In this document: positions 33,787 through 42,012 of the stretch, in pieces
How positions within the stretch are numbered: position 1 is the stretch's first letter
How the letters are laid out: every line of letters begins with the position of its first letter
NCBI GenBank assembly: GCA_049585795.1
Contig: JBAVAQ010000007.1
Location: 124,001-188,000, forward strand
Length of the DNA stretch: 64,000 nucleotides
Source of the DNA: JABDBE01 sp049585795
GTDB lineage: Bacteria; Acidobacteriota; Terriglobia; Terriglobales; Acidobacteriaceae
Reading direction: 5' to 3'
The notes under the pieces: model-generated
Database searches by the model: none
The model's input: only the letters and a program-made list of their open reading frames with translations
What the model was told of the DNA's origin: nothing
Position numbers and translations under genes: made by a program

Positions 33787-34677
33787 ATGAACCGTAAAGT
33801 TTTTCAAACACTAACGTGGTTAATGTGGCTAGCGCTGCCGATCACTGCATTCCGTTTCTGGCAAGTCTGGGATCGCCTGCCGCTTCGGATGGCGACGCAT
33901 TTCAACATTAGCGGTCAACCCAACGGTTGGATGCCACGCCCGACCGCCCTCTACGTCGCCCTGGGCGTTACCGCATTGATAGTCGTGGTTTTCACGGCTA
34001 TAGCCTACGTTGCCCACAAGACGCACGTTCCCGATGCCTTCTCGTGGTCTCTTCTGGCTTTTTTCTACTTGATCATTGCTTTCGTCTACGCCGGGAACAG
34101 CGGCATCATCCAGTACAACCTCGAGGCGAAGCCCGTGAAAATAGACTTTTGGATCGTTCTCGTCCCGGTCGCTGCTGTCGCGTTGGCAGCTCTCTTCCTT
34201 GGAACAAAACGCGGAGGCAGCTTGCCCTCGGCAGGCGTGATCGCGGAAGAAACCCAAGGCTCGCGGACTTGGAGCGCATTGTTCATCGCTCTATTGGTCG
34301 CGCAGGTCTGGGCGGTCGTAACCATACCAGCTCCGCCGGTGCGCCTGGCTTCGACGCTTCTTGGCCTGCTGTTTGCCCTCATCGCCATTCACACCTGGAC
34401 CGGGTTCCAATACGTTTTCACCAGCGCAGGCGTGGAAATCCGCACCTTGGGATTCCGTTTGCGTTCCATTCCGCGGGACGACATCAAGCAGTACGCCGTT
34501 GAAAGCTGGAACCCGCTTCGCGGCTACGGAATTCGCGGCGTCGGCAACAGCCGAGCCTACGTCTGGTGCAACCAGGGGGTTCGCATTCGGACGACCAACG
34601 GCGAGGTCTTCCTGGGATACAGCGACCCTGAACGCATTGTCCGCGATCTGGACGCAATGAAACAGCTCGCTCATTGA
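33787..34677 (+). CDS. DUF1648-type multi-helix membrane protein
   Basis: A 296-residue membrane protein with about five or six helices. The N-terminal part (LPLRMATHFNISGQPNGWMP) is the DUF1648 signature seen in SdpI-like proteins. The C-terminal ~90 residues (QYVFTSAGVEIRTLGFRLRS, IPRDDIKQYAVE) look like a PH-type domain. The ATG at 33787 follows GAGGG. The much longer open frame in this register runs through the previous gene and is not used. It sits between NfeD-like and flotillin genes, so a role in membrane stress or microdomains is likely but unproven. Confidence 0.75.
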   Translation: MNRKVFQTLTWLMWLALPITAFRFWQVWDRLPLRMATHFNISGQPNGWMPRPTALYVALGVTALIVVVFTAIAYVAHKTHVPDAFSWSLLAFFYLIIAFVYAGNSGIIQYNLEAKPVKIDFWIVLVPVAAVALAALFLGTKRGGSLPSAGVIAEETQGSRTWSALFIALLVAQVWAVVTIPAPPVRLASTLLGLLFALIAIHTWTGFQYVFTSAGVEIRTLGFRLRSIPRDDIKQYAVESWNPLRGYGIRGVGNSRAYVWCNQGVRIRTTNGEVFLGYSDPERIVRDLDAMKQLAH

Positions 34678-34705
34678 GAGTTCGCAAGTTGAAAGAGGAG
34701 GCAAT

Positions 34706-36148
34706 ATGTTCGGCATGGCAATAGAAATTTGGGTGATCGTGGGGCTGATGGTTTTGGCCGTCATGTTCCTCATGAGCATGTTGGCAAGACTCTACCGGAA
34801 GGCGGGACCGCACGAAGCGCTAGTCGTATATGGCTTCCGCGGCACGCGCGTGGTGAAGGGGCATGGCACGATTATTTTTCCCATGATCGAAAACTGCCGC
34901 GGCCTTTCGCTGGAGTTGATGTCTTTCGATGTTGCTCCGCAACAGGACCTCTACACCAAGCAAGGCGTTGCGGTAACGGTCGAAGCCGTGGCGCAGATCA
35001 AGGTAAAGTCCGACACCGAATCCATTCTGACCGCATCGGAACAATTCTTGACCAAAACCGATCAGCAACGTGAAGGCCTCATCCGCCTGGTCATGGAGGG
35101 CCACCTGCGCGGCATCATCGGCCAGCTCACGGTGGAAGAGATCGTAAAGCAACCCGAAATGGTTTCCGACCGCATGCGCTCCACCTGCGCCGATGACATG
35201 AACAAAATGGGCCTGGAAGTGATTTCGTTCACCATTAAGGAAGTGCGCGATAAGAACGAGTACATCACTAACATGGGACGTCCCGATGTGGCGCGCATCA
35301 AACGTGATGCCGATGTGGCTGCGGCTGAGGCGGATCGAGACACCGCGATTAAACGCGCTCTGGCCCAGCGGGAATCCGCCGTCGCGAAGGCGCAGGCAGA
35401 TCAGGAGCGAGTCTTGGCGGAAACGCTCTCCCTGGCCAAGCAAGCCGAGTCGCAGCGTGATCTGGAAGTCAAGAAAGCGCAGTATCTGGAAATCACGAAA
35501 TGCCAACAGGCGCAAGCTGACAAAGCCTACGACATTCAGACCAACATCATGCAGCAGCAGGTTGTGGCGGAGCAGGTGAAAGTGCAGCAAGTCGAGAAAG
35601 AGCAACAGGTAAAAGTACAGGAAGCGGAAATCAATCGCCGCGAAAAGGAACTGATCGCCACCGTGCTGAAAGGAGCCGAGATCGAGCGTCAACGCATCGA
35701 GACCCTGGCGGCAGCCGAAAAGCAGCGTCTCACGGCCGAAGCCGAAGGTCAGGCTGCGTCGATTCGCGCCCAAGGCGAGGCCGAAGCCGAGATCATTTTC
35801 AAGAAAGGCGAATCTGAAGCCAAAGCCATGAACGTGAAAGCCGAGGCTTATCAGGAGTACAACCAGGCCGCCGTGATCGACAAACTCTTTACCAGTCTGC
35901 CGGACATTGTGCGAGCCCTGGCCAGCCCGCTGGCGAACGTGGACAAAATCACTGTGGTCTCAACCGGGAACGGGGATTCCGCAGGGCTGAACAAGATCAC
36001 CGGCGACATCACCAAAATGGCCGCGCAAGTTCCGGCGCTGTTCGAAACGCTCTCCGGAATGAGCATGACCGAGCTGCTGTCGAAGGTGCGCCTGATCGGC
36101 GACAAACCGGCGAAGCCCGATGTGCTTCCGCCCGCGCCAACTGCGTGA
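34706..36148 (+). CDS. Flotillin / SPFH-Band 7 protein (YqiK/FloT-like)
   Basis: A 480-residue membrane scaffold. One N-terminal helix (about 5-27) is followed by an SPFH domain (about 30-200: GPHEALVVYGFRGTRVVKGH; VTVEAVAQIKVKSDTES). A very long coiled coil rich in Ala, Glu and Gln follows (about 200-410), then a C-terminal tail with LFTSLPDIVRALASPLANVD. Flotillins organise membrane microdomains and work with NfeD proteins. It is in the middle of the XRE operon, 28 bases after the DUF1648 gene with a GAGGAGG ribosome site. A perfect hairpin follows its stop. Confidence 0.9.
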   Translation: MFGMAIEIWVIVGLMVLAVMFLMSMLARLYRKAGPHEALVVYGFRGTRVVKGHGTIIFPMIENCRGLSLELMSFDVAPQQDLYTKQGVAVTVEAVAQIKVKSDTESILTASEQFLTKTDQQREGLIRLVMEGHLRGIIGQLTVEEIVKQPEMVSDRMRSTCADDMNKMGLEVISFTIKEVRDKNEYITNMGRPDVARIKRDADVAAAEADRDTAIKRALAQRESAVAKAQADQERVLAETLSLAKQAESQRDLEVKKAQYLEITKCQQAQADKAYDIQTNIMQQQVVAEQVKVQQVEKEQQVKVQEAEINRREKELIATVLKGAEIERQRIETLAAAEKQRLTAEAEGQAASIRAQGEAEAEIIFKKGESEAKAMNVKAEAYQEYNQAAVIDKLFTSLPDIVRALASPLANVDKITVVSTGNGDSAGLNKITGDITKMAAQVPALFETLSGMSMTELLSKVRLIGDKPAKPDVLPPAPTA

Positions 36149-36162
36149 AGTAAAGAAATGAT

Positions 36163-36187
36163 GGAGGACGGGCATTACCCGTCCTCC
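36163..36187 (+). other. Perfect 10-bp hairpin between flotillin and the small ORF
   Basis: GGAGGACGGG (36163-36172) pairs with CCCGTCCTCC (36178-36187) over CATTA. No T tract follows, so it is more likely a processing or stability stem, or partial attenuator, separating flotillin from pspA expression. Confidence 0.55.
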
Positions 36188-36207
36188 GGCAGGAAACGGA
36201 GTGAGAC

Positions 36208-36315
36208 ATGAAAAAGACATCGATGCAGATCGGACTCGGCATCGCGCTCGGCGCCGCCATCACTCGCACCAGTTCTCGTAAGACCAGCGATCGAACATTA
36301 ACGACCAACGACTAA
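36208..36315 (+). CDS. 35-residue glycine-zipper small protein, probably truncated
   Basis: ATG at 36208, with GGAG 7 bases ahead, opens MKKTSMQIGLGIALGAAITR and 15 more codons. IGLGIALGAAI is a G-x-x-x-G membrane-type segment. The last codons (LTTND and stop) come from the GACCAACGACTAAC repeat array at 36303, suggesting that a longer small membrane protein was cut short by repeat insertion. It lies in the flotillin-PspA operon in the right orientation. The call is tentative. Confidence 0.5.
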   Translation: MKKTSMQIGLGIALGAAITRTSSRKTSDRTLTTND

Positions 36316-36341
36316 CGACCAACGACTGAAGACCAACGACT
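36303..36341. repeat. Three tandem GACCAACGACT units
   Basis: GACCAACGACT begins at 36303, 36317 and 36331, an exact 14-base period with AAC or GAA spacers. The same unit occurs inverted at 17433-17527 and singly near 27297 and 55910. It ends 18 bases before the PspA ATG. Confidence 0.75.
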
Positions 36342-36359
36342 GAAGCAAAGGAGTTCACC

Positions 36360-37019
36360 ATGGCATTACTAGAGAGAGTTTCAACATTGGTCCGAGCCAA
36401 CCTCAACGATCTGGTCGACAAGGCTGAGCACCCGGAGAAGATGATCAAGCAAGTTATCTTGGACATGCACAACCAGCTACTTCAGGTGAAGACGCAAGTG
36501 GCGATTGCCATCGCCGATCAGCATCTTCTGGAAAAGCGGCGCAAGGAGAACGAAGACAAAGTCGCGGAGTGGATGCGTAAGGCCGAACTGGCCGTCGACA
36601 AGAAGCAGGACGACCTGGCGCGCGCCGCACTCGAACGCGTGGAGAGTTACCGCGACCTGACTGAGGGCTTCGCCCAACAGGTCACCGATCAGAAAGCGCA
36701 AGTGGAGAACCTGAAGACTGCGCTGCGCCAACTGGAGCAGAAACTCACCGAAGCCCAGGCCAAGGCCGATCTGTTGATCGCGCAGCATCGCCGCGCGCGA
36801 GCCGTAGGCAAAGCCAGCGACGCGAAGATGGCCGCGGGTAACGGATCGAGCGCCGCTGCCTTCGATCGCATGAAACGCAAAGTCGCACACAGCGAAGCCC
36901 TCAGCCAGGCAAAATCTGAGGTCGCAGCCGACAACATGGAAGAGCGCCTCGCCGCGCTCGAAAAAGAAGACCGCATCGAGCAGTTGCTGGTGGAGCTGAA
37001 GACGAAAAGGGGTGCTTAG
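36360..37019 (+). CDS. PspA/IM30-family membrane-stress protein
   Basis: A 219-residue, almost entirely coiled-coil protein. It begins MALLERVSTLVRANLNDLVD with the PspA amphipathic helix, then KAEHPEKMIKQVILDMHNQL, and continues with long heptads (LKTALRQLEQKLTEAQAKAD). PspA/Vipp1 proteins oligomerise on damaged membranes as ESCRT-III relatives. The ribosome site is AAAGGAG. As the last gene of the XRE operon it links that operon to membrane maintenance. No PspF-like sigma54 activator is present, so control probably passes through the XRE protein. Confidence 0.92.
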   Translation: MALLERVSTLVRANLNDLVDKAEHPEKMIKQVILDMHNQLLQVKTQVAIAIADQHLLEKRRKENEDKVAEWMRKAELAVDKKQDDLARAALERVESYRDLTEGFAQQVTDQKAQVENLKTALRQLEQKLTEAQAKADLLIAQHRRARAVGKASDAKMAAGNGSSAAAFDRMKRKVAHSEALSQAKSEVAADNMEERLAALEKEDRIEQLLVELKTKRGA

Positions 37020-37043
37020 GCCGCGTGGAGGATCGCGCAGTTT

Positions 37044-39662
37044 CTACTTCTTGAGTTCCTGCAGCCAATTCACCACCAGCGTCAGGCTGGGCGAATTCTG
37101 CACCGGCGCTTGCATCATGAGCAAGCGCTTGCCGTCGGCGCTGGCCTCGAAGTTGCCGGGCTGTACCGGAAAGAGAGCTTGTGGCTTACCCAGTTCGACG
37201 CTGTCGCCGTGCGGCGTGACCGACACGGAAGCAACGCGCGAGTGGTCGTCCACATAAAGGATTTCTTTGCCGTTGCTGCTCCATACTGGCACCGATCCGT
37301 CTCCTACCAGGAACCTGCCGCCGGGTTTGGGGAAAGCCACGACGTAGACTTGACTATGCCCGGACTCGAATGAAGTAAAGGCAACCCACTTTGTGTCCGG
37401 CGAAAATGCGGGATATCGTACGTTGTATTTTTCCTGGAGGAACGGAAAGGGTTTGTGGTCGCCAAACATTGGCATTACCCACGCATCGAAGTGACCCTTG
37501 TCGATGGTTTCGTAGATGACGTATTTTCCATCCGAGGACCAACTGCTCGGGTACTTGTCTAGATCGTCGTGATACAGCAACTCCTCCTGGCTTGCGCCGC
37601 TGGCCGGCCGCGTATAGAGGTCAATTTTCCCGTTGCGTGCGGAGTCGAAAACAATCGTATTCCCATCGGGAGACCAGACGGGATCGTCATCTCGGGACTG
37701 CGAGAAGCTGAATTGGGACTTGGTGCCGCGGGCGAGGTCATAAATATAAATCTCTAGGTGTCCTCCGGCGTCGGCCCGGGCTGCCGAAACCTTTTTCCCG
37801 TCGGGCGAGATGTGCGCGTCCTGGAAGGTACCACTGTCAATGACGTCGCCCTTCTTCCCGCTGCGGTCATACCATGCGAGGTCGAGGGCGGTCGCCTGCC
37901 CGCCAGCGAAAATCAGCTTACCCTCATTCGAGAGTGAGAACGCAGCCGCACCTCGAGCTTCGCCACGAATCTGTTCGGCAATAGGAATGGGATTTCCAAT
38001 CAACTTCAATTTCTTGTCGTCGAAAGCCTGGCTCATCAGATTGCCGCCGTGGACGAACACCAAATGTCCGCTGGCATATTGGGCGCGGTAATCCGATCCC
38101 ACCATGATCGTGTCCTGCTGTGAATCGAGCGCTGCCAGATGAATATTTCCCCCGCCCTGAGCGTCAGGTGAGAATTGGAAAAAGAAGAAATGCTTTCCAT
38201 CGGGCAGGAACGCGGGCCAGCGCGGAGAGCCAGTGCCCGCGGCTGCCCTCTCCTGGCCGATCGCTCGTGACGGGGTTCCGCCAGCTGCCGGAATTCGGAA
38301 CATAGCCGACGTAGAGTCGGGAGTGTACAAAATTGTGCCATCTGCGCCCCATGCGCCGCCGCGAGCCTGCGGAGCGTCGGCCAGAGTTTGGACGGCGCCG
38401 CCGCTGGCATCAATGATTTTCAATTTACCTTGCGCAAAGAATCCTACACTGCGGCTGTCGGGCGACCAGAAAGGGAAGTCGGCGTCCTCTGTCCCGGCTA
38501 GCGGCTGAGCCGCCGTCGAATCAAGCAGCCTCACCCAGAGTTGGGGCGACCCACCGGCGGTCGTTGCTACAAACGCCAGCTTGGTGCCATCCGGCGAAAT
38601 CGCAATGCTCAGCGGATCGAAATTGTGCTGGTCTGGCGGCAAAATGCTCACGCGCAACGGCTTGGCGGGCACGGGCGCGCGCAGCACAAATCCGATCGCA
38701 AAGGCGATGGCGAGTGCAGCGGCTACCGCCGCCACAATCCACGCCAGTTTCTGCGATGTCCGCCGCCTCGCGACTACTGGCGCGGGGACTCCCGCTTGCG
38801 AACCGGCCTCGGCAATCCATTCCAATTGCAGCTTGACGTCGTGCGTGCTCTGAATGCGGTCTTCGCGCTCTTTCGCCATGCAGGAGCGAATCAGCCGCTC
38901 CAAGGCCGGCGGGGTCATGGGTGCTACCTGCGAGAGTGGCGCGGGGTCAGTCGCCAGAATAGAAGCGATCACACTGGCTTGGGTCTTGCCCGCAAAAGCG
39001 CGCCTGCCGGTGGCCATTTCGTAGAGCACGCATCCCAGCGCGAAGATATCGGTGCGCGCGTCGGCTTCAGCTCCTTCAATCTGCTCTGGGGCCATGTACT
39101 GAAAGGTGCCAACGATGGTGCCTTCCACGGTCAGCGCTTTGCCCGCGGTCATGGCGGTCATGGCACTGGAACTGGTGGTTTTCGCCTGCCCCTGCTTGGC
39201 CAGCCCGAAATCCAGAACCTTCGCCCCGCTCTTGGTCAACATAATGTTGCCGGGCTTCAGGTCGCGATGGATCACTCCCTGCTGGTGAGCTTTATCCAGC
39301 GCGTCGGCAATCTGCGCGCCGTAGCGCAGCACTTCTTCGACCGGGAGCGGTCCCCGCACCAGGCGATCGGCCAGGGTTTCGCCTTCCAGACATTCCATCA
39401 CCAGATAGTCGGAGCCGTCCTGCGAACCGACGTCGTAAAGACGGCAAATGTTGGGATGAGAAAGCTGCGAGATCGTCCGCGCTTCGCGATCGAAGCGTTC
39501 TTTCAAGCTTGGAGTTGAGACGAAATGCCCGGAGAGAACCTTGATGGCTACGTCGCGGTCGAGTCGCGTGTCGCGTGCACGATACACTTCGCCCATCCCG
39601 CCCGCGCCCAGCGGCGAGATGATTTCGTAGGGACCAAATCTAGTGCCAGAGGCGATTGCCAT
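37044..39662 (-). CDS. Ser/Thr protein kinase with C-terminal TolB/PD40 propeller
   Basis: An 872-residue membrane kinase. The kinase domain (about 8-265) has GAGGMGEVY, the VAIKVL lysine, HRDLKPGNIML and DFGLAK. A single membrane helix follows at about 300-322, then an extracytoplasmic beta-propeller of TolB/PD40-like blades with repeated SPDG-type motifs (FWSPDSRSVGFFAQGKLKI; WSPDGNTIVFDSARNGKIDL). Acidobacteria encode many of these. The ATG at 39662 is chosen because a TATAAT box lies only 11 bases upstream and the alternative TTG falls inside it. It is convergent with pspA, 24 bases away. Substrates unknown. Confidence 0.92.
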   Translation of the reverse strand: MAIASGTRFGPYEIISPLGAGGMGEVYRARDTRLDRDVAIKVLSGHFVSTPSLKERFDREARTISQLSHPNICRLYDVGSQDGSDYLVMECLEGETLADRLVRGPLPVEEVLRYGAQIADALDKAHQQGVIHRDLKPGNIMLTKSGAKVLDFGLAKQGQAKTTSSSAMTAMTAGKALTVEGTIVGTFQYMAPEQIEGAEADARTDIFALGCVLYEMATGRRAFAGKTQASVIASILATDPAPLSQVAPMTPPALERLIRSCMAKEREDRIQSTHDVKLQLEWIAEAGSQAGVPAPVVARRRTSQKLAWIVAAVAAALAIAFAIGFVLRAPVPAKPLRVSILPPDQHNFDPLSIAISPDGTKLAFVATTAGGSPQLWVRLLDSTAAQPLAGTEDADFPFWSPDSRSVGFFAQGKLKIIDASGGAVQTLADAPQARGGAWGADGTILYTPDSTSAMFRIPAAGGTPSRAIGQERAAAGTGSPRWPAFLPDGKHFFFFQFSPDAQGGGNIHLAALDSQQDTIMVGSDYRAQYASGHLVFVHGGNLMSQAFDDKKLKLIGNPIPIAEQIRGEARGAAAFSLSNEGKLIFAGGQATALDLAWYDRSGKKGDVIDSGTFQDAHISPDGKKVSAARADAGGHLEIYIYDLARGTKSQFSFSQSRDDDPVWSPDGNTIVFDSARNGKIDLYTRPASGASQEELLYHDDLDKYPSSWSSDGKYVIYETIDKGHFDAWVMPMFGDHKPFPFLQEKYNVRYPAFSPDTKWVAFTSFESGHSQVYVVAFPKPGGRFLVGDGSVPVWSSNGKEILYVDDHSRVASVSVTPHGDSVELGKPQALFPVQPGNFEASADGKRLLMMQAPVQNSPSLTLVVNWLQELKK

Positions 39663-39673
39663 CAGTGCGCGCA

Positions 39674-39701
39674 ATTATAGCCTAACAGAGCGAGTTGTCT
39701 A
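39674..39701 (-). promoter_or_regulatory. Near-consensus promoter of the first kinase gene
   Basis: On the minus strand TAGACA (39701-39696), a 16-base spacer and TATAAT (39679-39674) precede the ATG at 39662 by 11 bases. The transcript would have a leader of about 5 bases. The same TATAATTGC block precedes the third kinase gene. Confidence 0.6.
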
Positions 39702-39722
39702 CCTTCAGATCGACGCCGGGAT

Positions 39723-40739
39723 CTAATCCAGGCTGCCTGCGAAATCTTCCCGCACATAGTGGAAGAAGATCGAAGTAGACGTGTGCCCTTCAGGCAGGGC
39801 CTCACGAGAGTGGGGGATTTCGCATCCGCGGTAAAGCAGAGCATCGCCGATGGCTTGGAACACTGTGACCTTCCCTGATTCCTCGTGAAGAAGAAGCGGC
39901 CACGGCGTTGCGTTTTGCGGTTCCGGTGAGTAGTCGAGACATAGCGTGACGCTAAATTCGCATTGCTCTCGATCAGTATGCTTTTCCAGTTCGGCTCCAG
40001 GTTGATAGGAGGCCAGGTACACGTAGGAAGGCTTCAACGCTTCCCCGGCAAATGCGCTGATCGCCTTGGTTAAGTGCTGATGAAAGAAGCGGATTACTGG
40101 ATCGTTGTACGAGACGTAACGAAGGGGGCTTTGGCTATCTCCGAGACGCAGTTTTCCGGTGCGCAGCTGATGACGATAATAACGACGGAGTGCAGCAATA
40201 TGAAAAGGGTGGATGAGTCGTCCCACGGGTGCATAGCCCTGCGACTGAAACTTTGCGCCAGTGACAGAAACAATGTCAGCCCAATCCTGGCGCCGGCAGA
40301 AAGAGTAGTCGTCCGGCGTCAGGAGGTTGGCCAGCATTAAAGTGCGGCGTGCTTGCGGCGAAAGCGCCGGAGCGGGATCGCCGGGTTGCACGCCGGAGAG
40401 TATGGTGGCGAGTTCGGGGCCCAGCCAGAAGGGTTGCAGAGCATCGCTTCCGGGATCTCTGATCCAAACCATCTGGCCCTGATGAGCGAAAACAGCGACG
40501 GGGGTACCGGCCGGCAATTCTCCGCCCGGGGTGAAGAAGCAATCGGAACTCAAGAAAAGGGGACGATCAGTCAGGCCCTCCCAGTACTCTGGTCGGAGGA
40601 GACGTTGTGGCACCAGATGGTCCGGCTGATCGTCCAGGCGGCAGTAGAAGAGCGACCGGGGCAGTTCATTTTCCCGATCGTCGCCCGCAGGTGCGACCGC
40701 GAGCTGCTCAATCCACGCCAGCCAAACCGCGTCTTTCAT
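39723..40739 (-). CDS. 2-oxoglutarate/Fe(II) dioxygenase-like protein
   Basis: A 338-residue protein whose C-terminal part shows a possible iron site: H-x-D in ELEKHTDREQCEFSVTLCLD and a distal His in LPEGHTSTSIFFHYV, with YLASYQPGAEL before them. These resemble prolyl-4-hydroxylase-type double-stranded beta-helix enzymes. The N-terminal ~190 residues are unfamiliar. The ATG at 40739 overlaps the upstream gene's stop as ATGA; an ATG at 40751 is also possible. It is translated after the other dioxygenase-like gene, suggesting the two act on the same substrate. Substrate unknown. Confidence 0.72.
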   Translation of the reverse strand: MKDAVWLAWIEQLAVAPAGDDRENELPRSLFYCRLDDQPDHLVPQRLLRPEYWEGLTDRPLFLSSDCFFTPGGELPAGTPVAVFAHQGQMVWIRDPGSDALQPFWLGPELATILSGVQPGDPAPALSPQARRTLMLANLLTPDDYSFCRRQDWADIVSVTGAKFQSQGYAPVGRLIHPFHIAALRRYYRHQLRTGKLRLGDSQSPLRYVSYNDPVIRFFHQHLTKAISAFAGEALKPSYVYLASYQPGAELEKHTDREQCEFSVTLCLDYSPEPQNATPWPLLLHEESGKVTVFQAIGDALLYRGCEIPHSREALPEGHTSTSIFFHYVREDFAGSLD

Positions 40740-41857
40740 TTGTGAACCCATCCATTCACCGTGAAACGGCTGTCGGCGAACCGTCCCGAGGGACAGTCGA
40801 CCGGGGTAATTTCGTGCGAGAGGCCACTGGCGAACAAGACCAGTTGGTTCTGCTCGGGCACGATGGTGCGGTAGTTTGCGGTGGGGACGTAGTTGTCGTT
40901 TTCCCGCCGCGAGTCATAGATGCGCAGTTCACCGCCACTGAACTGTTTGGGCTCACGATGAAAGAAATAGACGAAGGTGATTTCGCGAGCCGCAACCGCT
41001 TCCGCGCCATTGTCGCTGTGGCAGTGGAAGAAGTCGCCGTGATTGCTGGCGGTGGTTTGGGTTTCGAGGCGGGAAATGGGGAATGGATCGCGCCCCCATC
41101 TTTTCAGAACCTGCGGCAGGCAGTTGAGAACACGATCCGTAATCATCTTCTCTTGCCCGCCCAGATCCATCAGCACACGTGACCGCCGATGGTCATAGTC
41201 CACAGCTCCGCCGGAGACTCCGGGCGAGAGCACTTCGCTCATCTCAAACTGCATTTCATGTTCGAGAACATACTGACTCAATGTGTTCAGCTCGGCCGAT
41301 GTGAGGAATTCGTCGAGAATCACACATTGGGCGGACAGGTAGTCATCCGCTTCCAGCACAGCGACGCCACCGGTCTTTGGCTGCACCGTCGTAGTTGCGA
41401 ACGAGATAGGCGGCGGGCTGGTCCCCGGCGGCCGCGGAGGCAGCTGTCCTGGCGAAGGACTCGGTGGCGAAACCGGCGGCGACCCGGCGCTGATGGGCGG
41501 CGGGCTGGTGCCTGGTGGACGTGGCGGTGGTGGGGGCGACGGAGACGGTGGCGTAGTTGGTGGCGACCCGGCCCGGATCACCGAAGCGTTGCGGTTTGAA
41601 TAACTCGATGACGACCCCAACTGCTGCTGAAGCAGTTGTTTGGTCATGCTTTCCCCCAGGACTCCGAGGGCTCGTTCGGCAATGATTTCGCCCACGCTAC
41701 GCGTGATCGCCTCGGCTACAGCGTTTCCCGGGGCGTTTCCGTGGGTTTTCGTACGCTGCAGTAAGTTGGCAAGCAGTTCTTTCTCGGGCACGCTGAGAAT
41801 GCGCTCGTCGCACAACAGGGTACCGGAGAGACTGTCGATCATCTCTCGTGCTGTCAT
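40736..41857 (-). CDS. 2OG-Fe(II) oxygenase with helical N-terminus and duplicated Pro-rich linker
   Basis: A 373-residue protein in three parts. Residues 1-95 are a predicted helical, acidic region (MTAREMIDSLSGTLLCDERI). Residues ~95-165 are a proline-rich linker containing PPRPPGTSPPPIS twice, 29 residues apart. The C-terminal ~200 residues are a P4H-like dioxygenase with H-x-D in FFHCHSDNGAE, QFSGGELRIYDS, and a distal His in GLSHEITPV followed by Arg. The ATG at 41857 has GGGAGGAG just ahead. A 4-base overlap couples it to the following dioxygenase-like gene. Proline in the linker could even be a self-substrate, but that is speculation. Confidence 0.8.
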   Translation of the reverse strand: MTAREMIDSLSGTLLCDERILSVPEKELLANLLQRTKTHGNAPGNAVAEAITRSVGEIIAERALGVLGESMTKQLLQQQLGSSSSYSNRNASVIRAGSPPTTPPSPSPPPPPRPPGTSPPPISAGSPPVSPPSPSPGQLPPRPPGTSPPPISFATTTVQPKTGGVAVLEADDYLSAQCVILDEFLTSAELNTLSQYVLEHEMQFEMSEVLSPGVSGGAVDYDHRRSRVLMDLGGQEKMITDRVLNCLPQVLKRWGRDPFPISRLETQTTASNHGDFFHCHSDNGAEAVAAREITFVYFFHREPKQFSGGELRIYDSRRENDNYVPTANYRTIVPEQNQLVLFASGLSHEITPVDCPSGRFADSRFTVNGWVHK

Positions 41858-42012
41858 CGGACTCCTCCCGGCGAAAAAGACACGAATGCACAATCCGGGC
41901 AGTCCGGGAAGCGAAGGGGACTTCAACCTAGCAAAATGGAATGCGAAAGGGAAGGACTAATTGAGCGTAAGCAATCGAATTTTGAGGAAAACCGGTTCGA
42001 TTTACTTCTGGC

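Noticed and set aside
36303..36341. Tandem 14-base units as a CRISPR array
   Set aside because: Repeats are 11 bases with 3-base spacers and no cas genes are present.
38541..39518. 325-codon plus-strand frame
   Set aside because: Antisense of the first kinase gene; no domain features.
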